Below are positions 1-7,769 of a stretch of 64,000 nucleotides of DNA, piece by piece. The notes beneath the pieces were generated by a model. The model made no database searches. It had not been told where the DNA came from and was given only the letters and a program-made list of their open reading frames with translations. Numbering within the stretch: position 1 is the stretch's first letter; the number at the start of each line of letters is the position of its first letter. A program made the position numbers and the translations under genes. The stretch comes from Cupriavidus oxalaticus (GTDB taxonomy: Bacteria; Pseudomonadota; Gammaproteobacteria; Burkholderiales; Burkholderiaceae): contig NZ_CP069811.1 in assembly GCF_016894385.1 (NCBI RefSeq), forward strand, positions 2,146,501 to 2,210,500. Reading direction: 5' to 3'.

Positions 1-212
1 ACTGGCTGGCGAGCAAGGAAGCGGCGCAGCTGTTCGCCAGGGACTGGGCCATCGTCACCTATCCGGGCGTGGCGCGGAAGGTCGAGACCATCCCGGCCAA
101 CTACGAGCAGATGCTGGTCAAGAACGACTTCAGCTATATCGCCAAGAACCGCGAGCGCGTGCTGACCGAATGGCAGAAGCGGTACGCCAGCAAGTCGGAA
201 AAGCAGCAGTAA
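1..212 (+). CDS. ABC transporter substrate-binding protein, C-terminal end (2-aminoethylphosphonate uptake), partial
   Basis: The frame is open from base 3 and stops with TAA at 210-212, giving the last 69 residues of a protein that begins upstream of the window. The fragment reads WLASKEAAQLFARDW at its start and ends in a lysine/glutamine-rich tail. This resembles the C-terminal helices of Fbp-type periplasmic binding proteins used by aminoethylphosphonate transporters, but the fragment alone is not diagnostic. The assignment rests mainly on the neighbours: an ATPase, a fused permease and PhnW follow on the same strand. A palindromic repeat separates it from the ATPase gene. Confidence 0.65.
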   Translation, partial: WLASKEAAQLFARDWAIVTYPGVARKVETIPANYEQMLVKNDFSYIAKNRERVLTEWQKRYASKSEKQQ

Positions 213-219
213 GCCCTCG

Positions 220-287
220 TCGTTCCCGCGCAGGCGGGAACCCAGTGACTTCAAACGACGCTGGATTCCCGCCTGCGCGGGAATGAC
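220..287. repeat. Dispersed inverted repeat (TTCCCGCGCAGGCGGGAA type)
   Basis: Two imperfect inverted arms, TTCCCGCGCAGGCGGGAA near 224-241 and its complement-like partner ATTCCCGCCTGCGCGGGAAT near 265-284, flank a short CCAGTGACTTCAAACGACG core. Each arm is itself palindromic, so the element can fold into one long or two short hairpins. A near-identical element lies at 17492-17559. It fills most of the gap between the binding-protein gene and the ATPase gene and may damp transcription between them; that role is inference, as no T-tract follows. Confidence 0.85.
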
Positions 288-326
288 AGTGGAGACTGAA
301 ACAATACCGCCGAGGATCCCCACGCC

Positions 327-1439
327 ATGCCATCCCCCACTTCCATGGCCGAGACCTATCTCAGCCTGAAAGGCATCCACAAGCGCTTCGGCGGCGGCGC
401 CAGCCCGTTCGTCGCCCTGCATCACATCGACCTCGACGTGCGCCAGGGCGAGCTGCTGTGCTTCCTCGGCCCGTCGGGCTGCGGCAAGACCACGCTGCTG
501 CGCATCATCGCCGGGCTGGAATCGCAGAACGCCGGCACCATCCACCAGGGCGGGCGCGATATCTCCACGCTGCCGCCGATGGAGCGCGACTACGGCATCG
601 TATTCCAGTCGTATGCCTTGTTTCCCAACCTGACGGTGGCGGACAACGTCGCCTACGGCCTGGTCAACCGGCGCATGCCGCGCGACCAGCGCCGCGCGCG
701 CGTCGATGAACTGCTGACGCTGGTGGGCCTGCCCGATCGCGGCAGCCAGTACCCCGCGCAGCTCTCCGGCGGCCAGCAGCAGCGCGTCGCGATCGCGCGG
801 GCGCTGGCGACTTCGCCCGGCCTGCTGCTGCTGGACGAGCCCCTGTCCGCACTCGACGCACGCGTGCGGGTGCGGCTGCGCAGCGAGATCCGCGCGCTGC
901 AGCAGCGCCTGAACATCACCACCATCCTGGTCACGCACGACCAGGAAGAGGCGCTGTCGATGGCAGACCGCATCGTGGTCATGAACCAGGGCGTGATCGA
1001 GCAGGTGGGCACGCCGGCGCAGGTCTACCAGCGCCCGTCCACGCCGTTCGCCGCGGACTTCGTCGGCAAGACCAATATGCTGGGCGCGCGCGTCGGCGGC
1101 GACGGGGCGCTGCACCTCGGCGGCGTGCGCATGGACTGCACCGCGCCGGCCGGCTGCTGCGCCGACGAGGCGGTGCAGGTGTTCTTCCGGCCGGAAGACG
1201 TCTGCGTGCGCGGCATCGAGCAGCACGGGCCCAATGTGCTGGAAGCCACCGTGGACAAGATCGAGTTCCTGGGCGCGTTCTCGCGCCTGACGCTGCGGCT
1301 GCCCGATGCCGCATCGGGCACGCTGTGCGCCGACCTCTCGCTCAACGACCTGCACGAACTGCGCCCGAACACCGGCGACCGCCTGCGCCTGGCCATTCCC
1401 GCTGACCGCCTCCGCATCTTCCGCCACGCATGCGCCTGA
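327..1439 (+). CDS. phnT: ABC transporter ATP-binding protein, 2-aminoethylphosphonate type (PhnT-like)
   Basis: A 370-residue cytoplasmic ATPase that would energise phosphonate import. Visible motifs in order are Walker A GPSGCGKT (residues 48-55), Q-loop in VFQSYALFP (about 92-100), signature LSGGQQQRVAIARAL (146-160), Walker B LLLLDEP (166-172) and the switch histidine in LVTHDQEEA (201-209). The last 110 or so residues look like a TOBE regulatory domain. Length is normal for the Pot/Fbp-type family. The stop codon lies inside the start of the permease gene (10-bp overlap), so the two are translationally coupled. The phosphonate substrate is inferred from PhnW downstream; the ATPase alone could equally fit a polyamine or iron importer. 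Confidence 0.88.
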   Translation: MPSPTSMAETYLSLKGIHKRFGGGASPFVALHHIDLDVRQGELLCFLGPSGCGKTTLLRIIAGLESQNAGTIHQGGRDISTLPPMERDYGIVFQSYALFPNLTVADNVAYGLVNRRMPRDQRRARVDELLTLVGLPDRGSQYPAQLSGGQQQRVAIARALATSPGLLLLDEPLSALDARVRVRLRSEIRALQQRLNITTILVTHDQEEALSMADRIVVMNQGVIEQVGTPAQVYQRPSTPFAADFVGKTNMLGARVGGDGALHLGGVRMDCTAPAGCCADEAVQVFFRPEDVCVRGIEQHGPNVLEATVDKIEFLGAFSRLTLRLPDAASGTLCADLSLNDLHELRPNTGDRLRLAIPADRLRIFRHACA

Positions 1440-3238
1440 GCCTCACGACGGCGCCGGCCAATGTGCCGGCTACCGATACCGCCCCGGGCGCCGTGCCGAC
1501 CGGGATTCCCAATCCCGGCGCGAAGCCTTCCCTGCCGGCGCCACCCGCGTTCGTCGCCACCACGGTGCGCGCGCACTGGACCGACCGGCTCGCGCACTTG
1601 CTGCTGGCACTGGCCGCAGTCGCCCTGCTCTGCTTCGTGCTGGCCCCGATCGCGATGATCCTGGCCAAGAGCGTGCAGAACCGCGACGGCACGCTGGCGG
1701 GGATCGCACATTTCCGCGCCTACTTCGAATCGCCGGCGCTGCTGCGCTCGGTATGGAACAGCCTGTGGGTCTCGGCGCTGGCCACCTGCATCACCGTGCC
1801 GCTGGCCTTTACCTTTGCCTACGCGCTCACGCGCAGCCGCATCGCCTGCAAGGGGCTGCTGCGCAACCTGGCGCTGATCCCCTTGCTGGCACCGTCGCTG
1901 CTGGCAGCCATTTCCTTTATCTTCTGGTTCGGCAACCAGGGTCTGTTCAAGCCGTGGATGGGCGACACGCAGATCTACGGGCCGCTTGGGATCGTCGCCT
2001 CGCTGGTGTTCGCCACCTTTCCGCATGCGCTGATGATCCTGGTCACGGCGCTGTCGCTGACCGACGCGCGGCTGTACGAGGCGGCCGATGCGCTGGGCAC
2101 TTCCACCATGCGCAAATTCTTCACCATCACCGTGCCGGGTGCGCGCTATGGCCTGGTCAGCGCGGCGATGGTGGTGTTCACCTATGCGATCTCCGACTTC
2201 GGCATCCCCAAGGTGATCGGCGGCAACTTCCACATGCTGGCCACCGACATCTACAAGCTGGTGATCGGCATGCAGGACTTCTCGCAGGGCGCGGTGGTGT
2301 CGCTGATGCTGCTGGTGCCGGTGGCCGTCACCTACTGCGTCGACGCGCGCGTGCAGAAGCGCCAGATGGCGCTGATGTCGGCGCGCTCGGTGCCGTACGT
2401 GCCGCGCCGCAGCCGCCGCTTCGACCTTGCCATGGCGTCGTTCTGCTGGCTGATGGCGGCGCTGATGGTGGCGGTGATGGGCATGGCGATCTATGCGTCC
2501 TTCGTCAAGCTGTGGCCGTACAACTTCTCGCTGTCGCTGAACCACTACCGCGTGGGGCTGGTGGAGGGCGGCGTGGTCGATTCCTACCTGAACAGCCTGC
2601 GCATGGCCGCGCTGGCCGCGGTGATCGGGCCGGTGTTCATCTTCGCCACCGCCTACCTGCTGGAAAAGACGCGCGGGCTGGACTGGCTGCGCGGCTTCGT
2701 GCGGCTGATGGCGGTGCTGCCGATGGGCGTGCCCGGGCTGGTGCTGGGCCTGGGCTACATCTTCTTCTTCGTGCCGCAGGCCAACCCGCTGCATGGCCTG
2801 TACCAGACGCTGGGCATCCTGGTGCTGGTGACGATCGTGCATTACTACGCGTCGTGCCACCTGACCGCGGTGACCGCGCTCAAGCAGCTCGACAGCGAGT
2901 TCGAGGCCGTGTCCGCGTCGCTGAAGGTGCCCTTCTACAAGACCTTCTTCAAGGTCACGGTGCCGGCCTGCCTGCCCGCCATCCTGGAGATCTCGCGCTA
3001 CCTGTTCATCAACGCCATGACCACGGTGTCGGCAGTGGTGTTCCTGTACGGCGCCGACACCAAGCTGGCCTCGGTCGAGATCGTCAACCTGGACGAGTCC
3101 GGGGACATCGGCCCGGCCGCGGCCATGGCCACGCTGGTGGTGGTGACCTCCGCGCTGGCCTGCCTGCTCTATTACCTGCTGCAACGCGTGCTCGACTGCA
3201 AGACCCAGGCATGGCGCCAGGGCCAGTCGAGTGACTGA
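1430..3238 (+). CDS. Fused two-domain ABC permease (2-aminoethylphosphonate type)
   Basis: A 602-residue inner-membrane permease in which two homologous six-helix halves are joined in one chain. Each half has its own cytoplasmic EAA-type coupling loop: [15 protein letters not shown] at about residue 214-228 and [16 protein letters not shown] at about 490-505. A basic linker near residues 310-335 joins the halves. This single-chain arrangement is known for the PhnU-type aminoethylphosphonate permease family and for the FbpB iron permeases. The start overlaps the ATPase stop by 10 bp. A proline/alanine-rich leader of about 40 residues precedes the first membrane segment. PhnW downstream supports phosphonate as the substrate. 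Confidence 0.87.
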   Translation: MRLSLTTAPANVPATDTAPGAVPTGIPNPGAKPSLPAPPAFVATTVRAHWTDRLAHLLLALAAVALLCFVLAPIAMILAKSVQNRDGTLAGIAHFRAYFESPALLRSVWNSLWVSALATCITVPLAFTFAYALTRSRIACKGLLRNLALIPLLAPSLLAAISFIFWFGNQGLFKPWMGDTQIYGPLGIVASLVFATFPHALMILVTALSLTDARLYEAADALGTSTMRKFFTITVPGARYGLVSAAMVVFTYAISDFGIPKVIGGNFHMLATDIYKLVIGMQDFSQGAVVSLMLLVPVAVTYCVDARVQKRQMALMSARSVPYVPRRSRRFDLAMASFCWLMAALMVAVMGMAIYASFVKLWPYNFSLSLNHYRVGLVEGGVVDSYLNSLRMAALAAVIGPVFIFATAYLLEKTRGLDWLRGFVRLMAVLPMGVPGLVLGLGYIFFFVPQANPLHGLYQTLGILVLVTIVHYYASCHLTAVTALKQLDSEFEAVSASLKVPFYKTFFKVTVPACLPAILEISRYLFINAMTTVSAVVFLYGADTKLASVEIVNLDESGDIGPAAAMATLVVVTSALACLLYYLLQRVLDCKTQAWRQGQSSD

Positions 3239-3270
3239 CGTTTCCCCAATACGCCTTCTCCTTCCCAATC

Positions 3271-3275
3271 AGGAG
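3271..3275 (+). promoter_or_regulatory. Ribosome binding site that fixes the phnW start
   Basis: AGGAG at 3271-3275 sits 6 nt before ATG 3282. An upstream in-frame ATG at 3231 would add 17 residues ([17 protein letters not shown]) unlike PhnW, has no comparable site and overlaps the permease end. Starting at 3282 also places the cofactor lysine at residue 194, as in characterised PhnW. Confidence 0.85.
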
Positions 3276-3281
3276 CTCAAC

Positions 3282-4415
3282 ATGATCCGCGGCAATGACC
3301 CGATCCTTCTGACCCCCGGCCCTCTCACCACCTCGCTCGCGACCAGGCAGGCCATGCTGCGCGACTGGGGGTCCTGGGATGCCAGCTTCAACAGCATCAC
3401 GCGCAGCCTGTGCGATGACCTCGTGCGCATCGTCAACGGCGAAGGCACCCATGTGTGCGTGCCGATGCAGGGCAGCGGCACTTTTTCCGTGGAAGCCGCC
3501 ATCGCCAACGTGGTGCCCCGCGACGGCAAGGTGCTGGTGCCGCAGAACGGCGCGTACTGCCAGCGCATCCTGAAGATCTGCAAGGTGCTGGGACGCGCCA
3601 GCGTGGAATTGCCGATCCCCGAAGACCAGCCGGCCACGGCCGCGCTGATCGAGCAGGCGCTGGCGCGCGACCCCGCGATCACGCATGTAGCGCAGGTGCA
3701 TTGCGAGACCGGCGCCGGCGTGCTGAACCCGCTGCCGGAGATCGCCGCGCTGTGCCAGCGGCTGGGCAAGGGACTGATCGTCGATGCGATGAGTTCGTTC
3801 GGCGCGATCGGGATCGATGCGCGCACCATGCCGTTCGACGCACTGGTGGCCGCCACCGGCAAGTGCATCGAGGGCGTGCCGGGCATGGGCTTCGTGCTGG
3901 TCAGGAAGGACGTGCTGGAAGCCAGCCAGGGCAACAGCCATTCGCTGGCGCTCGACCTGTACGACCAGTACGTCTATATGCAGAAGACCACGCAGTGGCG
4001 CTTCACGCCGCCCACGCATGTGGTGGCGGCATTCCGCGCGGCGCTGGACCAGTTCCTGGAAGAAGGCGGGCAGCCGGTGCGCGGGACGCGCTATCGCAAG
4101 AACTGCGAGGCGCTGGTCAAGGGCATGGGCGAGCTCGGCTTCCGGCCGTTCCTGCCGGCGGCGGTGCAGGCGCCGATCATCGTCACCTTCCATGCGCCGG
4201 CGGATGCGCGCTATGACTTCAAGACCTTCTACGGCAAGGTGCGCGAGCGCGGGTACATCCTGTATCCGGGCAAGCTGACGCAGGTGGAGACGTTCCGCGT
4301 GGGGTGCATCGGGGCGATCGATGACAACGAGATGCGCAATGTGGTGACGGCGGTGGGTGAGGTGCTGAAGGAGATGGGGGTAAAGATGCAGGCGCAGTTG
4401 GCGGAGGCGGCGTAG
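3282..4415 (+). CDS. phnW: 2-aminoethylphosphonate--pyruvate transaminase
   Basis: A 377-residue class V, PLP-dependent aminotransferase that converts 2-aminoethylphosphonate and pyruvate to phosphonoacetaldehyde and alanine, the first step in use of this natural phosphonate. The N-terminus [11 protein letters not shown] is typical of PhnW. The PLP lysine is K194 in [13 protein letters not shown], the position reported for the Salmonella enzyme, and the cofactor aspartate lies in IVDAMSSFG (D168). It is the last gene of the phn transport operon. No phosphonoacetaldehyde hydrolase (PhnX) or dehydrogenase (PhnY) was seen nearby, so the second step must be encoded upstream of the window or elsewhere. 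Confidence 0.95.
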   Translation: MIRGNDPILLTPGPLTTSLATRQAMLRDWGSWDASFNSITRSLCDDLVRIVNGEGTHVCVPMQGSGTFSVEAAIANVVPRDGKVLVPQNGAYCQRILKICKVLGRASVELPIPEDQPATAALIEQALARDPAITHVAQVHCETGAGVLNPLPEIAALCQRLGKGLIVDAMSSFGAIGIDARTMPFDALVAATGKCIEGVPGMGFVLVRKDVLEASQGNSHSLALDLYDQYVYMQKTTQWRFTPPTHVVAAFRAALDQFLEEGGQPVRGTRYRKNCEALVKGMGELGFRPFLPAAVQAPIIVTFHAPADARYDFKTFYGKVRERGYILYPGKLTQVETFRVGCIGAIDDNEMRNVVTAVGEVLKEMGVKMQAQLAEAA

Positions 4416-4444
4416 TCACGATTGACTACCGGCTCTTGCAGGAG

Positions 4445-4476
4445 GCTCCCCTCTCCCGCTTGCGGGAGAGGGGAGC
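4445..4476. repeat. 32-bp perfect palindrome, REP-like
   Basis: Arms GCTCCCCTCTCCCGC and its exact reverse complement are separated by two bases, giving a 15-bp GC-rich stem. It lies 30 bp after the phnW stop. The same arms recur at 45890-45921, and shortened arms twice at 49266-49392, always between genes. No T-run follows, so it is not a textbook terminator, though the stem could still stabilise the phnW mRNA 3' end. Confidence 0.88.
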
Positions 4477-4519
4477 AAACAAGCGGGCTCGCTAAACGCG
4501 TTCAGACATATCCTCCCCC

Positions 4520-5371
4520 ATGCCCCTCCCCCCAGACTTCCACGGCCTCGCCTTCGCCGCCGTGATGCTGTCCGCGCTGATGCACGCCTCCTGGAACGCC
4601 ATCGTCAAGATCGGCGGCGACCGCCTGTCGTCGATGGCATTGATCGACACCTTCTGCCTGCTGGTGGCGATCCCCTTCCTGTTTTTTGTACCCCTGCCCG
4701 CGCCACAGGTCTGGCCCTTCCTGCTGGCCACCGTCGCATTGGAAGTCGTCTACAAGCTGTCGCTGGTGGCCGCCTACAACCGCGGCGATTTCAGCCAGGC
4801 CTATCCGCTGATGCGCGGCTCGGCGCCGATGATGGTCGCGATCCTGCTGCTGCTCGCCGGCAGCGAGCGGCTCGGCCCCGGCGGCTACGCCGGCATTGCG
4901 CTGATCTGCTGCGGCCTGGCCAGCCTGGTGCGCTGGCGCCGCCAGTCACCCGACCTGCTCGGCTTTGCCCTGCTCGCCGGCGCCTGCCTGGCCGGCGGCA
5001 CCGTGATCGACGGCACCGCGGTCAAGCGCCACGGCGAGGTCTTCACCTACATCGTCTGGCTGCAGGCGATGTCGCACGTATTCATGCCCGGCTATGCCTT
5101 CAGCCGCCGCGGCACCGCACTGGTGGCGCTGCTGCGCACCGAATGGAAGCGCGCGTGGATCGGCGGCATCAACCGCGTCGGGTCGTATGCGCTGATGCTG
5201 TGGGCGATGACGCTGGCGCCGGTGGCCAAGCTGGCGGCGCTGCGCGAATCCAGCGTGATCTTCGCCGCGCTGCTCGGCCACTTCCTGCTGCGCGAACCGT
5301 TCGACCGGCGCCGCCTGGCCGCCACCGCGCTGGTGCTGGCGGGCATCCTGACGCTGCAGCTCGCGCGCTGA
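4520..5371 (+). CDS. EamA/DMT-superfamily transporter
   Basis: A 283-residue inner-membrane protein with about ten hydrophobic segments arranged as two EamA-like halves. The first helix contains LMHASWNAIVKIGGDR, a sequence style common in this superfamily, and the second half ends in a helix-rich GHFLLREPFDRRRLAATALVLAGIL segment whose acidic/proline turn is a family hallmark. Members export amino acids, nucleotides or other small metabolites; the substrate here cannot be told from sequence. It follows the phn genes on the same strand but is separated by 104 bp containing a hairpin repeat, so co-transcription is uncertain. Confidence 0.82.
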   Translation: MPLPPDFHGLAFAAVMLSALMHASWNAIVKIGGDRLSSMALIDTFCLLVAIPFLFFVPLPAPQVWPFLLATVALEVVYKLSLVAAYNRGDFSQAYPLMRGSAPMMVAILLLLAGSERLGPGGYAGIALICCGLASLVRWRRQSPDLLGFALLAGACLAGGTVIDGTAVKRHGEVFTYIVWLQAMSHVFMPGYAFSRRGTALVALLRTEWKRAWIGGINRVGSYALMLWAMTLAPVAKLAALRESSVIFAALLGHFLLREPFDRRRLAATALVLAGILTLQLAR

Positions 5372-5406
5372 GCGCACCCTCCGGGGCAACGCTGCCGCAC
5401 CCGGGA

Positions 5407-5428
5407 CCGGCGCCCCCCATCCGGCGCC
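5407..5428. repeat. Direct repeat CCGGCGCC x2 upstream of the eCIS promoter
   Basis: CCGGCGCC occurs at 5407-5414 and 5421-5428, 14 bp apart. It lies about 115-135 bp before the predicted -24 element, the usual distance for an upstream activator site. In such GC-rich DNA this may be chance, so it is only a candidate site. Confidence 0.3.
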
Positions 5429-5540
5429 AACGCGCAAGTCCCTGATTTTCCCCGTCTTCCGTTGCCGGCACCGGGGCCATCGCGCCCCACCCCTCGCCTG
5501 CACCCGGCGCACTGCCGCCTGCCACAAGGCCTGGCAGCCC

Positions 5541-5556
5541 TGGCCCGGATGTTGCG
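5541..5556 (+). promoter_or_regulatory. Predicted sigma-54 (-24/-12) promoter of the eCIS cluster
   Basis: TGGCCCGGATGTTGCG matches the sigma-54 consensus TGGCACG-N4-TTGCW at all but one internal position and the final base. The invariant GG (5542-5543) and GC (5554-5555) are exactly 10 bp apart. The predicted start of transcription is near 5567, about 30 nt before the first gene (ATG 5599). A 6-bp inverted repeat CTGCCA-N7-TGGCAG (5519-5537) abuts it upstream. A sigma-54 activator gene lies at the far end of the same gene island (41999-43063). Confidence 0.72.
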
Positions 5557-5598
5557 CAACAGCCCGGGAACCCAGCCCTATCCGCGACGGCTCCCGCT

Positions 5599-5880
5599 AT
5601 GGTCGATCCCTCGGTCTCAGGCCTTGACCCCCGTGCAGCCGCCGTGGCGATGCAGGTCGCCGGGTATGTGCGCCGCTACCCGAGGGCGGCCGACACCTGC
5701 ATCGGCATCGCCCGCTGGTGGCTGCCGCCAGGGTCGCAGGCCGATCCCGCGGTGGTGCTGCGGGCCCTGGAGGCGCTGGTGCGGGACGGCGTGCTGCAGG
5801 CCAGGCGCCTGCCGTCGGGCGAATGCCTGTACAGCGCCGCCGGACCGGGCCATGACAGCGAGCCGCGCAACGAGGACTGA
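5599..5880 (+). CDS. Small winged-helix-like protein at the head of the eCIS cluster
   Basis: A 93-residue soluble protein, not recognised by name. A helix around VAGYVRRYPRAADTCIGIARWW, a recognition-type helix DPAVVLRALEALVRDGVL and a short hairpin QARRLPSGECLYSA suggest a winged-helix fold, followed by a disordered acidic tail. It is the first gene after the predicted sigma-54 promoter and is only 3 bp from the cap gene, so it is co-transcribed with the injection system. It could be a DNA-binding regulator, or the fold may be used for protein contacts; no functional residue decides this. The ribosome-binding site is weak. Confidence 0.7.
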   Translation: MVDPSVSGLDPRAAAVAMQVAGYVRRYPRAADTCIGIARWWLPPGSQADPAVVLRALEALVRDGVLQARRLPSGECLYSAAGPGHDSEPRNED

Positions 5881-5883
5881 GCG

Positions 5884-6522
5884 ATGAAGACAGCGATACG
5901 CGATGCCTGCCAGAGCCTGCGCCGCCATATCGAGCAGGCGCTGCGCGACGACCCCGACCTGTCGCCATACTTCGACCCGGCCGACCCGATGCCGGATGCG
6001 ATCGGCACCATGATCGTCTCGCTGGACACGCCCCAGGAACTGGAAGAGCGCGACCGCGAGGGCCTGTCGCTGTGGCTCTACCTGGTCCAGCGCGAGGAAT
6101 TCACGCTCAACCGCCCGCCGCGCCGCAGCGCCGCCGACCGGGTCGAGCGGCGTCCGCTGCCGCTGCGCCTGCATTTCCTGGTCACGCCGCAGGTCGCCGA
6201 CGAGCGCGAGGACGCGACCGACCTGGAGCACCTGATCCTCGGCAAGATCCTGCAGCTGTTCCACGACGACCCCAGCCTCAGCGGCGCGCGCCTGGCCGGC
6301 ACGCTCGCCGGCTCCGGGCTGGAGTTCTTCCTGCGGCTGGAGCCGCTCTCGCTGGAAGAGATCACGCGGGTCTGGGACGCGCTCGACAAGCCCTACCAGC
6401 TGTGCGTGTCGTTCGAGATGAGCATCGTGCCGATCGCATCGGGCCACGATCCGGAGCAGGTCACGCCCGTGGACTCGGTGCTGTCCGAGCACGGCATCGC
6501 CAGCCTGCGGGAGCCGGCGTGA
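5884..6522 (+). CDS. eCIS cap/terminator protein, DUF4255 (Pvc16-like)
   Basis: A 212-residue protein matching the DUF4255 pattern: an N-terminal helix (CQSLRRHIEQALRDD), then a beta-rich core with LSLWLYLVQREEF and PLRLHFLVTPQ, then KILQLFHDDPSL and a C-terminal strand pair (YQLCVSFEMSIVPIASG). In Photorhabdus virulence cassettes, Pvc16 closes the distal end of the sheath and tube. In most eCIS operons this gene lies at the 3' end, whereas here it is second. It overlaps the next gene by one base, so translation of the two is coupled. Confidence 0.85.
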   Translation: MKTAIRDACQSLRRHIEQALRDDPDLSPYFDPADPMPDAIGTMIVSLDTPQELEERDREGLSLWLYLVQREEFTLNRPPRRSAADRVERRPLPLRLHFLVTPQVADEREDATDLEHLILGKILQLFHDDPSLSGARLAGTLAGSGLEFFLRLEPLSLEEITRVWDALDKPYQLCVSFEMSIVPIASGHDPEQVTPVDSVLSEHGIASLREPA

Positions 6523-7700
6523 TGGACTGCCGCCCCGAACACGCCGGCGCCGCCACCTGGCATCTGTGCCCGGACCTGCTGCAAGCCCCGGGCGCGCGCC
6601 TGCGCGCGCTGGTGCAGGCGCGGCTGGTGGACGAGATCACGTTGCGGCCCGTCGTCGCGGACGTCGTCGAGACCCCCGACCTGCGCCTGGCCCTGCACGT
6701 GGCTTCGCGCATCGGGCGCGACGGGGTGGCCGGGCTGGCCGGCCGGCCCGCGAGCCTGTTCCCCGGGCTTGCACTGGCCGGCGCGGCAATGCCGATGCAT
6801 GTGGCCGCGCGCGGCTACCTGCCGCTCGACCTCGACGGCATGCTCGGCCCGTTTGCCGGCTTTCCCGAGGATTTCACCGCGCTGGACCACGGCGACGTGC
6901 TCCTGCACCGCGCGGGCGTGGCGCTCAAGGGCCGCGTCGTGCAGCGCGGCACGCCGCAGAACCTCCCGCTGGCCGGTGCCACGGTCGAGATCGATGGCCT
7001 CTGGCCGACCTTCCCGCCGCCCGACGTGATGCCCGCGGCGGTGATGGCGCCGGCCGACGTGATGGCGCTGATGCCCGGCTTTTATCGCGGCCATGCCACG
7101 GCCACGCTGTCGCGCTGCGACGTGGTCGACGACCTGCCGCAGGCCAAGCGCCTGCTGCAGCCCGCGGCGCCCGGCACGCGCCGGCTGCGGCTCGACAACC
7201 GCGACACGCTGGCCACCGGCATGCCGCTGCGGATCGACGCCGACGATGGCGCGCGCGGCGAGGTGATCGGCATCCAGTCCGTCGATACCAGCCTGTCCGC
7301 CGACCAGCCGGCGTGGATCGAACTCGACCACCCGCTCCGGCACCTGCACCGGCGGCAGGCGCTGGTGGTGCCGGCCAGCATCCCCGCCACGCACGACCCG
7401 CGCAACCTGTCGCGCGCGGCGCACGCCGGCGATGCCTGCGCGTTCCTGGCCGCGGCCGCGCCGTGGGCCGCGCTGTCGCTGGTGCAGGTCGACGACGGCG
7501 TCAATCCGCCCGAATACCAGCGCATCGACCACTACGCCACGACCGCCGATGCCGACGGCTATTTCCGCCTGCCGCGGATCGCGCGGCTGGCCCTGTTCCG
7601 GCTGCGCGCCACCCATCCCGCGCCGCCGCAACCGCTGCTGCTGACCATCGAGCCCGACTACGGGCTGGCCGAGCAGGTGCTGGCGGTGGCTTTCGAATGA
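6522..7700 (+). CDS. eCIS-associated protein of unknown function sharing a beta module with the sheath
   Basis: A 392-residue protein that I do not recognise. The start at 6522 overlaps the previous stop by one base; longer upstream readings run through the cap gene in another frame. Residues around 225-275 (RLRLDNRDTLATGMPLRIDADD, then WIELDHPL) match the repeat unit that fills the insertion of the neighbouring giant sheath. The segment after LKGRVVQRGTPQNLPLAGATVEI resembles a carboxypeptidase-regulatory-like beta sandwich. Between the cap and sheath genes, a structural or surface-decoration role is the simplest guess. There is no signal peptide or membrane segment. Confidence 0.72.
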   Translation: MDCRPEHAGAATWHLCPDLLQAPGARLRALVQARLVDEITLRPVVADVVETPDLRLALHVASRIGRDGVAGLAGRPASLFPGLALAGAAMPMHVAARGYLPLDLDGMLGPFAGFPEDFTALDHGDVLLHRAGVALKGRVVQRGTPQNLPLAGATVEIDGLWPTFPPPDVMPAAVMAPADVMALMPGFYRGHATATLSRCDVVDDLPQAKRLLQPAAPGTRRLRLDNRDTLATGMPLRIDADDGARGEVIGIQSVDTSLSADQPAWIELDHPLRHLHRRQALVVPASIPATHDPRNLSRAAHAGDACAFLAAAAPWAALSLVQVDDGVNPPEYQRIDHYATTADADGYFRLPRIARLALFRLRATHPAPPQPLLLTIEPDYGLAEQVLAVAFE

Positions 7701-7769
7701 CGCGCATGCACGCCGCGCTCCTGTTCCGTCACGCAACCGCACGTCCCGCAACCGCATAGAGGAACCAAC

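Noticed and set aside
4445..4476. Rho-independent terminator after phnW
   Set aside because: The stem is long and perfect but no T-run follows on either strand, and the same palindrome recurs elsewhere, so it is listed as a repeat.
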